A stretch of 25,720 bases of DNA, taken from positions 1 to 25,720 of the IMG/VR virus record IMGVR_UViG_3300031823_000023; one strand, 5' to 3'. A program made the position numbers and the translations under genes. Origin of the DNA: a virus. This document shows positions 1 through 5,516 of this stretch, piece after piece (the stretch's first letter is position 1; the number at the start of each line of letters is the position of its first letter). Below the pieces are notes generated by a model. The model did not search any database and had not been told where the DNA came from. It saw nothing but the letters and a program-made list of their open reading frames with translations.

Positions 1-108
1 TTCTCTCGAGCTAGGGTTCGATATACAGTCTTGACAGATCCAGGGACGGTGACAGCCGTGCGTTAGTAGCCATCGCCATCGTCCGCATTCAAAACAGAAA
101 TGGTACAT
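1..108 (-). CDS. Small zinc-ribbon protein (partial, runs off left edge)
   Basis: An open frame begins at an ATG at 108 and stays open to base 1 (36 codons, no stop). It encodes two CxxC knuckles, Cys5-Cys8 and Cys25-Cys28, with further Cys19, His17 and His20 between them, in a Trp/Arg-rich context. This spacing is typical of a structural zinc ribbon. An AGG lies 6 bases before the start. The start overlaps the end of the tiny upstream ORF by 20 bases, which suggests translational coupling. Its role is unknown; small zinc-ribbon proteins of this kind are common in phage early regions and may bind nucleic acid or a host protein. The C-terminus is outside the window. Confidence 0.55.
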   Translation of the reverse strand, partial: MYHFCFECGRWRWLLTHGCHRPWICQDCISNPSSRE

Positions 109-181
109 TGGATACCTGCCTTCGTCTACCAGGAGGTTTCCAGGCGGATTCGTTCAAATACCGGCTATAATCTGATATCAT
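89..181 (-). CDS. Tiny ORF (30 aa), unknown
   Basis: A 30-codon frame starts with ATG at 181 and ends with TGA at 89. It is preceded by a very strong purine block (GAGGAGGAGG, about 10 bases before the ATG) and an AAGG nearer to it. The peptide is basic and Pro/Arg-rich in its second half and matches no family I recognise. It overlaps the start of the zinc-ribbon gene by 20 bases, so it may be a real small early protein or a leader whose translation feeds the next gene. The ribosome site is the main support. Confidence 0.35.
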   Translation of the reverse strand: MISDYSRYLNESAWKPPGRRRQVSNVPFLF

Positions 182-215
182 CGTCCTTAGACCTCCTCCT
201 CTCGCGGTTAATCTA

Positions 216-244
216 ATTTTATCATAGATCCAACTGATTTTCCA
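216..244 (-). promoter_or_regulatory. Leftward sigma70-like promoter candidate
   Basis: On the minus strand, TGGAAA (239-244) is followed after 17 bases by TAAAAT (216-221). This gives 4 of 6 matches to the -35 consensus, 5 of 6 to the -10 consensus, and ideal spacing. It lies in the AT-rich gap after the polymerase-like gene and just before the strong ribosome site of the tiny ORF, so it would drive the small genes at the left edge. The gap 182-302 holds no gene that I can see. Confidence 0.45.
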
Positions 245-302
245 GCGTGTATAGCGATAAAGATCAAGAAATTTTTGCGGATGGGACCGTTTTTACGCTA
301 AG

Positions 303-1595
303 TCACCAACTTTGATCCCAGGCCTCTCGCTTGTAGTGGTACTCTCCGCGGCATCCATAGCCGTCATGAGCGCAGTCGTGATAGCCCCCATCGAAGCGGA
401 GCACCTTTGGCGCGTCAAATTGCTCGAATGTATTCCAGTCGGTCGTTGGCATCGTAACGCTAACCTCGAGTGGATGCTCGCGCACGGCGTCCCAGTCGAT
501 ATTATAGCCACAGTCTCGGGTCTTCAGATTAGTCTTGAAGACGTTAGTCTGGGCTATGAGTAGGTAATCGTGTACCGTATGCTTCCACTGTCCAAGATTG
601 TCACCGATATCGAGCTCGGAGGCAATATCGACATTCGTGAAGAAACCATCGGTATTCCAGCGATACACGGTACCGTAGGAGGCAACGGCCCGCTCCATGG
701 CTGCGATGAGTAGAGCGCGAGTATTTCCTCGAATGTAAGTTCCCAAGTCTGGACGGAACGTTGGTAGCTTAGGTGATAGAAACTTTCCAGGCAGGACACT
801 TTGTGTTACCTTCAATACTCGAGCGGTTGGTTTACCTTCTAGGCTCTTGCGGGCTGAGTCAAGCGCCTGGGCGAACTCTCCGAGTTGTGGGAACTCGAGC
901 ATTGAAGATGCATAGGCGCTGACCATATCGAATTCGTGAATCGGTCCAGGAATGTAGCCGCAGGCGACTGATGCTGCTTCAGTGGTCGGGATGAGATTAT
1001 GCTGGACGAGCGGAATGTTATCGAGGTCGATCTTCATTTCACGGAATAGGAAGTCGGCGATTGATGAATTGCGGAACCAGCGATTCTGGTATGCGCGCAG
1101 ACCTACGCTAGCTAGTTCTACTCTGGCTTGCTCCATTATGACTGGAATGTCTTCGGTTCCGTATAGGCTACTCGTTTTGGCCATAGACTGCATAAAGAAA
1201 GGCCGCACGTCGAAGATATGGTTAGTCTGCTTGCCGGAACTGACCTGATACCAGAGCTCGCCGCCCGTTACGTGGGTGCCTTCCTTATATACGCGCAGGC
1301 AAACCTTGCCCCAAGGTGTTGGGACCGGAATGCCTTCGCTGAACAGAATACGGCGATCCTTATCAGAAAAGGTTCTGGCGACCCGTTCGGCAATGCGATG
1401 CAGTTGACCGTAGCAGACTTGGGTTGCGTCTTGGTCCTCAAAGTGTGAAGCCATAGGCGCGAATTCTTTACGACGCCTAGCGGCATCCTGTTCACGCCAC
1501 TGTCTACGGCGTTCTTCAGGCGACTTGGTAGAAGCTCTGCGCTTAGGCTCGTGCTTAATGAGATCGCTATCGGACCAGTTGTCGAACTTCTGCAT
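303..1595 (-). CDS. Shortened family-B DNA polymerase-like protein
   Basis: A 430-residue protein with the palm signature of viral or plasmid type-B DNA polymerases. Residues 221-231 (EFDMVSAYASS) match motif A (DxxSLYPS-like, with Ala for Pro), and 311-319 (YRWNTDGFF) match motif C (Y-DTD), but the first Asp is Asn. GQWKH at 335-339 matches the LGxWK motif that usually follows motif C. An FDVRPFF segment at 128-134 resembles the end of an exonuclease-like domain. The KxxxNSxYG motif B is not visible: motifs A and C are only about 93 residues apart, and the usual fingers are missing. The first 50 residues are very basic and charged. ATG at 1595 overlaps the TGA of the HNH gene (TGATG). It probably belongs to DNA replication. 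Whether it polymerises, primes or is inactive cannot be told from sequence. Confidence 0.65.
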   Translation of the reverse strand: MQKFDNWSDSDLIKHEPKRRASTKSPEERRRQWREQDAARRRKEFAPMASHFEDQDATQVCYGQLHRIAERVARTFSDKDRRILFSEGIPVPTPWGKVCLRVYKEGTHVTGGELWYQVSSGKQTNHIFDVRPFFMQSMAKTSSLYGTEDIPVIMEQARVELASVGLRAYQNRWFRNSSIADFLFREMKIDLDNIPLVQHNLIPTTEAASVACGYIPGPIHEFDMVSAYASSMLEFPQLGEFAQALDSARKSLEGKPTARVLKVTQSVLPGKFLSPKLPTFRPDLGTYIRGNTRALLIAAMERAVASYGTVYRWNTDGFFTNVDIASELDIGDNLGQWKHTVHDYLLIAQTNVFKTNLKTRDCGYNIDWDAVREHPLEVSVTMPTTDWNTFEQFDAPKVLRFDGGYHDCAHDGYGCRGEYHYKREAWDQSW

Positions 1596-2119
1596 CAGGT
1601 ATCACCGACATGAGACCAAGTACGGCGTGCTACAATGTTACCGATCGCAGTAGCGGACATATCGTACTTGACGGCTAGCACAGACTTTTGCCAACCTTGA
1701 GCGGCTAGTCTGCGGATTTCCCGGATCTCGTCTTCGGTCCGCTTATGGCTACCTTGGCGTTCGCCGCGATTCGACGTTCCGTCTCGGTCTCGGTCGCGCT
1801 GGTTCTTTGCAGGAGTGTCCCATGATAGGTTATCTATTGCATTGTCTAGGAACCCTGCAGGACCATGGCATGCCTCCATACCTGGAGGACATGGCTTGTC
1901 GAAGGTCTCCAAGACTAGCTGCGCGACTGACCGACGTCTTACGTTGCCGAAGCTGTCGGTTAGGTTAACACAGACCTGATCGTTAAGACGGTTTACCTGA
2001 AGTCGCATGACGCGATCGGTCTGGTAGCTATATATGCGCCCTAGACTAGAGATTGCGTAACGCTCTTCGTAGGCTGTTAGTTGGCACCATTCTTCGATCC
2101 GGGGCCTAGGTATCGCCAT
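1595..2119 (-). CDS. NUMOD4/HNH endonuclease with C-terminal helix-turn-helix
   Basis: A 174-residue homing-type endonuclease. Residues 10-32 (starting EEWCQL, then YAISSLGRIYS) are a NUMOD4 DNA-recognition motif. Residues 83-108 hold the HNH_3-type nuclease core, with His85, Asn93 and NLSW at 97-100 followed by TPAKNQ. Residues about 127-165 look like a helix-turn-helix (EIREIRRLAAQG, then a YDMSATAIGNI helix). The frame is open further upstream, but I place the start at ATG 2119 because GGAGG lies 5 bases before it. It overlaps the upstream gene by 14 bases and the polymerase-like gene by one. Such free-standing genes usually nick a related phage lacking the gene and so spread themselves; placement inside a replication operon fits. 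Confidence 0.85.
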   Translation of the reverse strand: MAIPRPRIEEWCQLTAYEERYAISSLGRIYSYQTDRVMRLQVNRLNDQVCVNLTDSFGNVRRRSVAQLVLETFDKPCPPGMEACHGPAGFLDNAIDNLSWDTPAKNQRDRDRDGTSNRGERQGSHKRTEDEIREIRRLAAQGWQKSVLAVKYDMSATAIGNIVARRTWSHVGDT

Positions 2120-2534
2120 ACTCCACCTCCTGCGGAGACAATGGGCGGCCCATAGTTCGGTTCCAGCGTTGTCGCCACCTTGCGCGATTCTGGACTCCGC
2201 GAGCGTAGTAGGCATTCCAGAGTGTATTGCGGTTTTCGGCGGGGTCGTCGGCGATCTCTGGATTTTCGCGTTCCAATCGCATCCATTCGAGCTCGAAGTA
2301 AGGATCGTTATACTTTACGTCACCATCGACTTCGCGGACACGCTCACGGACGATCGTGCGAGCTCGAACTTGTTCTGCATCTGCTACAGGACTACTCGGC
2401 AGGCCGATATTGAATAGACGACGCATTTCTGATTCGGAGCGGTTAACCATGCGGCCGCGCTCATTTACACGTCCGCCTCGCAAACCTTCGAACTTGGACT
2501 TCAGAGTTTCCCAGTCCTCGTTACTAACCGTCAA
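2106..2534 (-). CDS. Hypothetical protein, Arg/Glu-rich
   Basis: A charged, mostly helical protein of about 142 residues, rich in Arg, Glu and Trp, with no recognised domain. A GTG at 2543 would add three residues but touches the AGGA box with no spacing. A TTG at 2534 stands 8 bases after AGGAG and is the better start. The gene follows the TAG of the DGSVW paralogue and overlaps the HNH gene by 14 bases, so all are read from one transcript. The C-terminal half (NRARWRQRWNRTMGRP) is strongly basic and could bind nucleic acid; this is inference only. Confidence 0.7.
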   Translation of the reverse strand: MTVSNEDWETLKSKFEGLRGGRVNERGRMVNRSESEMRRLFNIGLPSSPVADAEQVRARTIVRERVREVDGDVKYNDPYFELEWMRLERENPEIADDPAENRNTLWNAYYARGVQNRARWRQRWNRTMGRPLSPQEVEYGDT

Positions 2535-2545
2535 CCAAACCACTC

Positions 2546-2755
2546 CTAGCCGCCTCTGTGAAACTGAAACCAGACAATCTGGCCTCGTACATGGATCTCA
2601 ACCGGGATCTGCCGTTTGCGCGCTTGGTAACGTAGTAGTGACTTGAATCCGGAAGTCGTAGTCTCGAAATCTTCGCCTTGTTGTGCTTTCCAGACGCTGC
2701 CGTCGGCTAGTTCGTCCCACTGGTATTTAGGAGGTCGGCCAATTCTTGGGGCCAT
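2546..2755 (-). CDS. DGSVW-type small protein, copy 2
   Basis: A 69-residue protein built on the pattern W-(D/T)-E-x-x-DGSVW-(K/R)-A-x-x-GEDF, then an F-x-x-x-L-x-x-x-ARx segment and an IVWFQF end. The same scaffold occurs in the gene at 3868-4164, so the two are paralogues. Similar short DGxxWxLxxGxDF proteins are, to my knowledge, widespread in actinobacteriophages without a proven function. I choose ATG 2755 over the GTG 2779 in the same frame because the stop of the small Cys/His gene at 2757 sits one base upstream (TGAcATG), which points to coupled translation; neither start has a clear ribosome site. The N-terminus (APRIGRPPKY) resembles an AT-hook-like basic stretch. Confidence 0.75.
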   Translation of the reverse strand: MAPRIGRPPKYQWDELADGSVWKAQQGEDFETTTSGFKSLLRYQARKRQIPVEIHVRGQIVWFQFHRGG

Positions 2756-2756
2756 G

Positions 2757-2942
2757 TCATCGCGATAGCGCCATAGCACATACGCTGTATGCAGTGAAGT
2801 GATAATGGTTCGGATTACCCGAATTCAAGGGTGGGATCGGGAAGGAATGAGCCCAGCCGTTCGGGTCGTCGGTCCAGCCTGCGTCAAGGACTGGCGATTG
2901 ACAGATTGGGCACCAACCGATCTTATGGCGGATGTAGACTAT
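2757..2942 (-). CDS. Small Cys/His protein with no conventional start codon
   Basis: Between the ATPase gene and the DGSVW paralogue an open minus-strand frame encodes about 61 residues. They include GWCPICQSP, a Trp/Asp-rich loop, an HYH, and a late Cys, which look like possible zinc ligands, and the frame ends with TGA at 2757-2759. It fills an otherwise empty gap and is flanked tightly on both sides. The frame opens after an in-frame TAG at 2967-2969 but contains no ATG, GTG, TTG or CTG before the CPIC motif. The best candidates are an ATA at 2942 overlapping the ATPase stop (ATAG), an ATC at 2951 just after GAGGA, or an ATT at 2966. A -1 shift from the ATPase frame is another possibility. 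The start given is therefore provisional. Confidence 0.5.
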   Translation of the reverse strand: MVYIRHKIGWCPICQSPVLDAGWTDDPNGWAHSFPIPPLNSGNPNHYHFTAYSVCAMALSR

Positions 2943-3871
2943 AGTATTGATGGTGTCCTCGACAATCTATGCGTTCGCTGATCAAAGAAGACCGGAAACT
3001 CTTCCATGTCCGATTCTAGTCGGCCAGTTGCGGAAAAATAGCGGATCCCTTTTTCATCTTGGTCAAATTCTTCATCGCTTTCGCCGCCTTGACCTCCGAT
3101 TCGGTAAGACCATAGTGCGTCAGCAGCGTCTCCGAATACCGAGCCACCTCTAGCTCGCCGTTGGGCCCCATGACCTGTGTGATGAACCAGAAGGATGTCG
3201 ATGTCACCTGCTTCATGTGCGAGCTCATTGAATCCTTCAACTAGAGCGCCTCCTCCGTCTGATGAGTTGCTGTTCTCATTAAGGTTGAATACACGGATTA
3301 GCGGCCCGATAGGGTCGATAACGAGTACCTTGACGTTCATGTCGCGCAGCATGTCAGCGATGCGCGTACGGATGACGTCACTGATCACGTTGAATGTCTT
3401 GGCTTGGCCGCGCAGGTTGAGTACAGCTGCGTTCGCAGGGAGATCAAACGGCCGCGCGTAGTGTTGCTGAGTGCGCTCGTCGACCTCGAGGTTCACATCG
3501 AGGATTAGCTCATCTGGCTTTATGCGGACAACTGACTGGCCTAGGAAGTCGCGACCAGTTGCTAGGCTACTGATCAGGTTGAGCTTCAACGTACTCTTGC
3601 CAGACTTGTAGCGAGCTGCGAGCAGAACCGTTCCGCCGAATGGCCAGAGCTTGTCTATACGATAGCGGGGCGCATGGTATTCGATAGCCAGGAAGTCTGG
3701 ATAGAGCTGTGGGATTGGAAGCGAGAATTCCGCATCGGCAATCATTTCAATGAGCTGATGACGGCCCTTTTGGTCGCCAAGGTTCTGTTCTAGAAACATC
3801 TTGGCTCGGTTCTGAATAGCCTTGATGTTAGGTGCTGGGACTGAAAGGTCGTCAAGGTCAAGTTGGCTCAC
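2939..3871 (-). CDS. RecA-fold replicative helicase-like ATPase (RepA/DnaB-type)
   Basis: A 310-residue protein. Walker A is ARYKSGKST (residues 86-94), preceded by a GGTVLLAA strand. Walker B is VLVIDP (182-187). A HHTGH sensor-like motif (230-234) and RGGSVFGDAADALWS (241-255) complete the core typical of RepA, KaiC-like and phage DnaB-like hexameric ATPases. The first ~75 residues would be a linker or partner-binding part. It probably unwinds or loads at the phage replication origin, working with the polymerase-like protein downstream. I place the start at GTG 3871: it overlaps the upstream TGA (GTGA), with GAAGG 9 bases before. A TTG at 3913 is possible but would overlap the upstream gene by 46 bases. 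Confidence 0.85.
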   Translation of the reverse strand: MSQLDLDDLSVPAPNIKAIQNRAKMFLEQNLGDQKGRHQLIEMIADAEFSLPIPQLYPDFLAIEYHAPRYRIDKLWPFGGTVLLAARYKSGKSTLKLNLISSLATGRDFLGQSVVRIKPDELILDVNLEVDERTQQHYARPFDLPANAAVLNLRGQAKTFNVISDVIRTRIADMLRDMNVKVLVIDPIGPLIRVFNLNENSNSSDGGGALVEGFNELAHEAGDIDILLVHHTGHGAQRRARGGSVFGDAADALWSYRIGGQGGESDEEFDQDEKGIRYFSATGRLESDMEEFPVFFDQRTHRLSRTPSIL

Positions 3872-4164
3872 CGACAGCGACCTTCGCCTGGACAGTGTTC
3901 GTCGCGCGAGCAACCTGATAGGTGGCCGTCTGCTTCGACCTTCTTCGTGAATTGGAACTCGACAATGCCAGGCTCTGGACTACCTGTAGCGACTTCTAGG
4001 CCTTCTTGTCGAGCTCGTATATGCAATGCGGTCTGAAAACTGGAAGGAGAACAGGTGAAGTCTTCGCCTTCCTTAGCCCTCCAGACGGAGCCGTCGGTCC
4101 ATTCGGTCCAAGGGTACCACCGACGCCGCTTTGGCTCCGTGGCACCCTCGATACGCTCAGCCAT
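3868..4164 (-). CDS. DGSVW-type small protein, copy 1, with Cys-rich tail
   Basis: A 98-residue protein, first gene of the leftward operon. Residues 18-37 carry TEWTDGSVWRAKEGEDF, followed by an F-x-x-x-L-x-x-RAR segment and GIVEFQF, the same layout as the 69-residue paralogue at 2546-2755. It also has a C-terminal extension with two cysteines and a late His (GCSRDEHCPGEGRCR) that the paralogue lacks. ATG at 4164 has an AAAGGG box about 4 bases upstream and lies some 40 bases after the promoter -10. Its stop overlaps the ATPase start (GTGA), so the two are made together. Its function is unknown; a helicase or replication partner is a guess from position. Confidence 0.75.
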   Translation of the reverse strand: MAERIEGATEPKRRRWYPWTEWTDGSVWRAKEGEDFTCSPSSFQTALHIRARQEGLEVATGSPEPGIVEFQFTKKVEADGHLSGCSRDEHCPGEGRCR

Positions 4165-4203
4165 TATGACCCTTTCTGTCCAAGCGAATTTGTCTATACT
4201 AAA

Positions 4204-4233
4204 AGTATATCATAGGCCCACACGTTCAGTCAA
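4204..4233 (-). promoter_or_regulatory. Leftward sigma70 promoter for replication operon
   Basis: On the minus strand, TTGACT (4228-4233) is followed after 18 bases by TATACT (4204-4209), each matching 5 of 6 consensus positions. Transcription would start near 4197 and leave a leader of about 33 bases before the ATG at 4164. This is the best promoter in the window and suits an early operon read by host RNA polymerase. Confidence 0.75.
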
Positions 4234-4254
4234 GATGCTTCACTGGAGTTTTTT

Positions 4255-4264
4255 CGAAATTTCG
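4255..4264. promoter_or_regulatory. Palindrome CGAAATTTCG between divergent genes
   Basis: A perfect 10-base palindrome lies in the divergent gap 4165-4319, upstream of the leftward -35 box and close to where a rightward -35 would fall. It could be an operator for a regulator acting on both directions, or chance in an AT-rich stretch. No second copy was noticed. Confidence 0.25.
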
Positions 4265-4289
4265 TAGTGCGGACCTCTGCTATCTGGGA

Positions 4290-4295
4290 TATACT
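4290..4295 (+). promoter_or_regulatory. Weak rightward -10 candidate
   Basis: TATACT at 4290-4295 sits 24 bases before the first rightward ATG. No convincing -35 lies 16-19 bases upstream (the region reads AGTGCGG) and no extended TGn -10 is present. If real, the late promoter would need an activator or a phage-specific factor, which would suit late structural genes. Confidence 0.35.
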
Positions 4296-4319
4296 TAGAG
4301 TAAGAGGTAGGGAGTCGAG

Positions 4320-4598
4320 ATGGCGATCACGAACGGCCTTGTATCGGTGGGAACTTCGCCGACACTGATCTGCGCTGCGAGCGCAGGAGCGCTCCTCCAG
4401 AACCTCGGCACGGTAGCAGTGACTATCGGCGGGCCAAGCGTCGCGGTCGGCCATGGACCGACACTGCCGCCGAGCATGACGCAGCCAATTCTAGTCCCGG
4501 AAGTGAATAACAGCGCCGGAGATGACTACGGCATCTACGGAGTTTCGGGCACCGGGGGTCAGGGCGTTGTGTATCTAGCGGCCTCGTTTGGAGGATGA
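4320..4598 (+). CDS. Small beta-rich phage protein, unknown
   Basis: A 92-residue protein, first gene of the rightward operon. ATG 4320 follows an AGGTAGGGAG purine block by 5 bases. The sequence reads as alternating short beta strands (GTSPTLIC, LQNLGTVAVTIGGPSVAVG, a Pro turn region, then YGIYGVSGTGGQGVVYLAA). This resembles the many small phage proteins with the pattern NxGxxxVxIGGxxV...GxxLxPG...LYxVxASGTxxVxxL, generally thought to be virion-associated beta sandwiches. Its place far upstream of the capsid gene makes a decoration role uncertain. Confidence 0.7.
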   Translation: MAITNGLVSVGTSPTLICAASAGALLQNLGTVAVTIGGPSVAVGHGPTLPPSMTQPILVPEVNNSAGDDYGIYGVSGTGGQGVVYLAASFGG

Positions 4599-4599
4599 C

Positions 4600-4794
4600 G
4601 TGTCTAACGCGCATGCACAGCAGTACTACTTCGGTCCGGGTACTGAAACGACTCAAGGGTCGGGCAGTATCGATACGTACGACGTGTCGCAGACGGCCCC
4701 TGAAGCGATGACTACCGAGCCCGGTACTTATCAGACTCCGCAGCCCGGCCTCAATGCGCCGATCGCACAAGACAAGCGGCGCGGCTCTTCATGA
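4600..4794 (+). CDS. Small Gly/Thr/Pro-rich protein, unknown
   Basis: A 64-residue hydrophilic protein rich in Gly, Thr, Gln and Pro, with no recognised domain, probably extended or disordered. GTG 4600 is chosen because GGAGG sits 5 bases before it; an in-frame TTG at 4588 would place that ribosome site inside the gene. It starts one base after the preceding stop and its own TGA overlaps the next ATG (ATGA), so it is firmly embedded in the operon. Confidence 0.6.
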   Translation: MSNAHAQQYYFGPGTETTQGSGSIDTYDVSQTAPEAMTTEPGTYQTPQPGLNAPIAQDKRRGSS

Positions 4795-5048
4795 GCGACC
4801 AGCACGCGATCGGCTATTATGCGGCTCCAGGTCGCGAATCTGCGACGCAAGCAGGTCCAGTCGAGAACTGGACGATCCCAGCCGATACGATCTCCGGCCC
4901 GATCGGCGGGGCGTTTGGAGGACCGAGTGGCGGCGTCGGGACTAACGCGGTTAACATGGCAGGCCTGAGCTCAATGAATCCGAGTGAGGTTGCCAACTCG
5001 AACACCGGCCCGATTCCTCCGGGCACAGGTGTAATCGCAACGGTTTAG
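4791..5048 (+). CDS. Small Gly/Pro-rich protein, unknown
   Basis: An 85-residue protein with low-complexity Gly/Ala/Pro sequence (SGPIGGAFGGPSGGVG) and no membrane segment. It starts at ATG 4791 by a four-base ATGA overlap and has no clear ribosome site of its own, so it depends on coupling. The early YY..PG.E...G..E pattern recalls that of the preceding 64-residue product (QQYYFGPGTETTQGSG versus IGYYAAPGRESATQAG). The two small genes may be an old duplication. Confidence 0.6.
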   Translation: MSDQHAIGYYAAPGRESATQAGPVENWTIPADTISGPIGGAFGGPSGGVGTNAVNMAGLSSMNPSEVANSNTGPIPPGTGVIATV

Positions 5049-5057
5049 GAGGCAGTA

Positions 5058-5312
5058 GTGGCTGATAATCATGGAGCGGCTTACAACCGTTCGCTTGAGG
5101 TCAATGGACAGTGTGGCGACCTGCCCTGGCAGGGTTCGGACGACTCTAACGGTTTTGTCGGTATTGGCGGCTATGAGTCGCGCAATGACGGCGACAATGA
5201 TAGCGACGACATCGGTACCTACGGTCCGATTCCACGGCCTACTGAGAATCAACCATTTCGCAATCCGCTAACCGACCCTCAGCGGGCTGACAACGGCGCG
5301 GTCTGGAGCTGA
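5058..5312 (+). CDS. Small acidic protein, unknown
   Basis: An 84-residue acidic, Asn/Asp/Gly-rich protein with no recognised fold. GTG 5058 lies 5 bases after GGAGG. Asp and Asn cluster in the middle (RNDGDNDSDD) and Pro near the end. It sits in the run of five small genes before the terminase. A small terminase subunit would be expected hereabouts, but this sequence lacks a helix-turn-helix, so I do not assign that role. Confidence 0.6.
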   Translation: MADNHGAAYNRSLEVNGQCGDLPWQGSDDSNGFVGIGGYESRNDGDNDSDDIGTYGPIPRPTENQPFRNPLTDPQRADNGAVWS

Positions 5313-5316
5313 ACAC

Positions 5317-5511
5317 GTGTCATTCTCATTCAAGGTAGTCAAGAAGGATGGCGAGCTGACTGTCGATGACCTCGGAATGCTAGCGCACATTCCGGACGGG
5401 ACGTTTCAGGTCGGCGGCCATTCGGACGACGGCGCGAACGAGGCACTCCACGTGACGCTAACCGGTCCGGAAGGACAGATGGTAGCGCAGGCTACTAGCT
5501 GGCACAAGTAG
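5317..5511 (+). CDS. Small beta-type protein, unknown
   Basis: A 64-residue protein with strand-like segments (FSFKVVKKDGELTV, ALHVTLTGPEGQMVAQAT). GTG 5317 is 8 bases after GGAG, and the stop is 5 bases before the terminase ATG. It is compact and without low complexity, unlike its left neighbours. No family recognised. Confidence 0.6.
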   Translation: MSFSFKVVKKDGELTVDDLGMLAHIPDGTFQVGGHSDDGANEALHVTLTGPEGQMVAQATSWHK

Positions 5512-5516
5512 GGGCG

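Noticed and set aside
2799-2981. Plus-strand 60-codon ORF in the leftward operon
   Set aside because: It is antisense to the Cys/His frame and to the ATPase end, and has no ribosome site or operon context.
5058-5312. Small terminase subunit
   Set aside because: No helix-turn-helix or oligomerisation helix; the protein is acidic and low-complexity.
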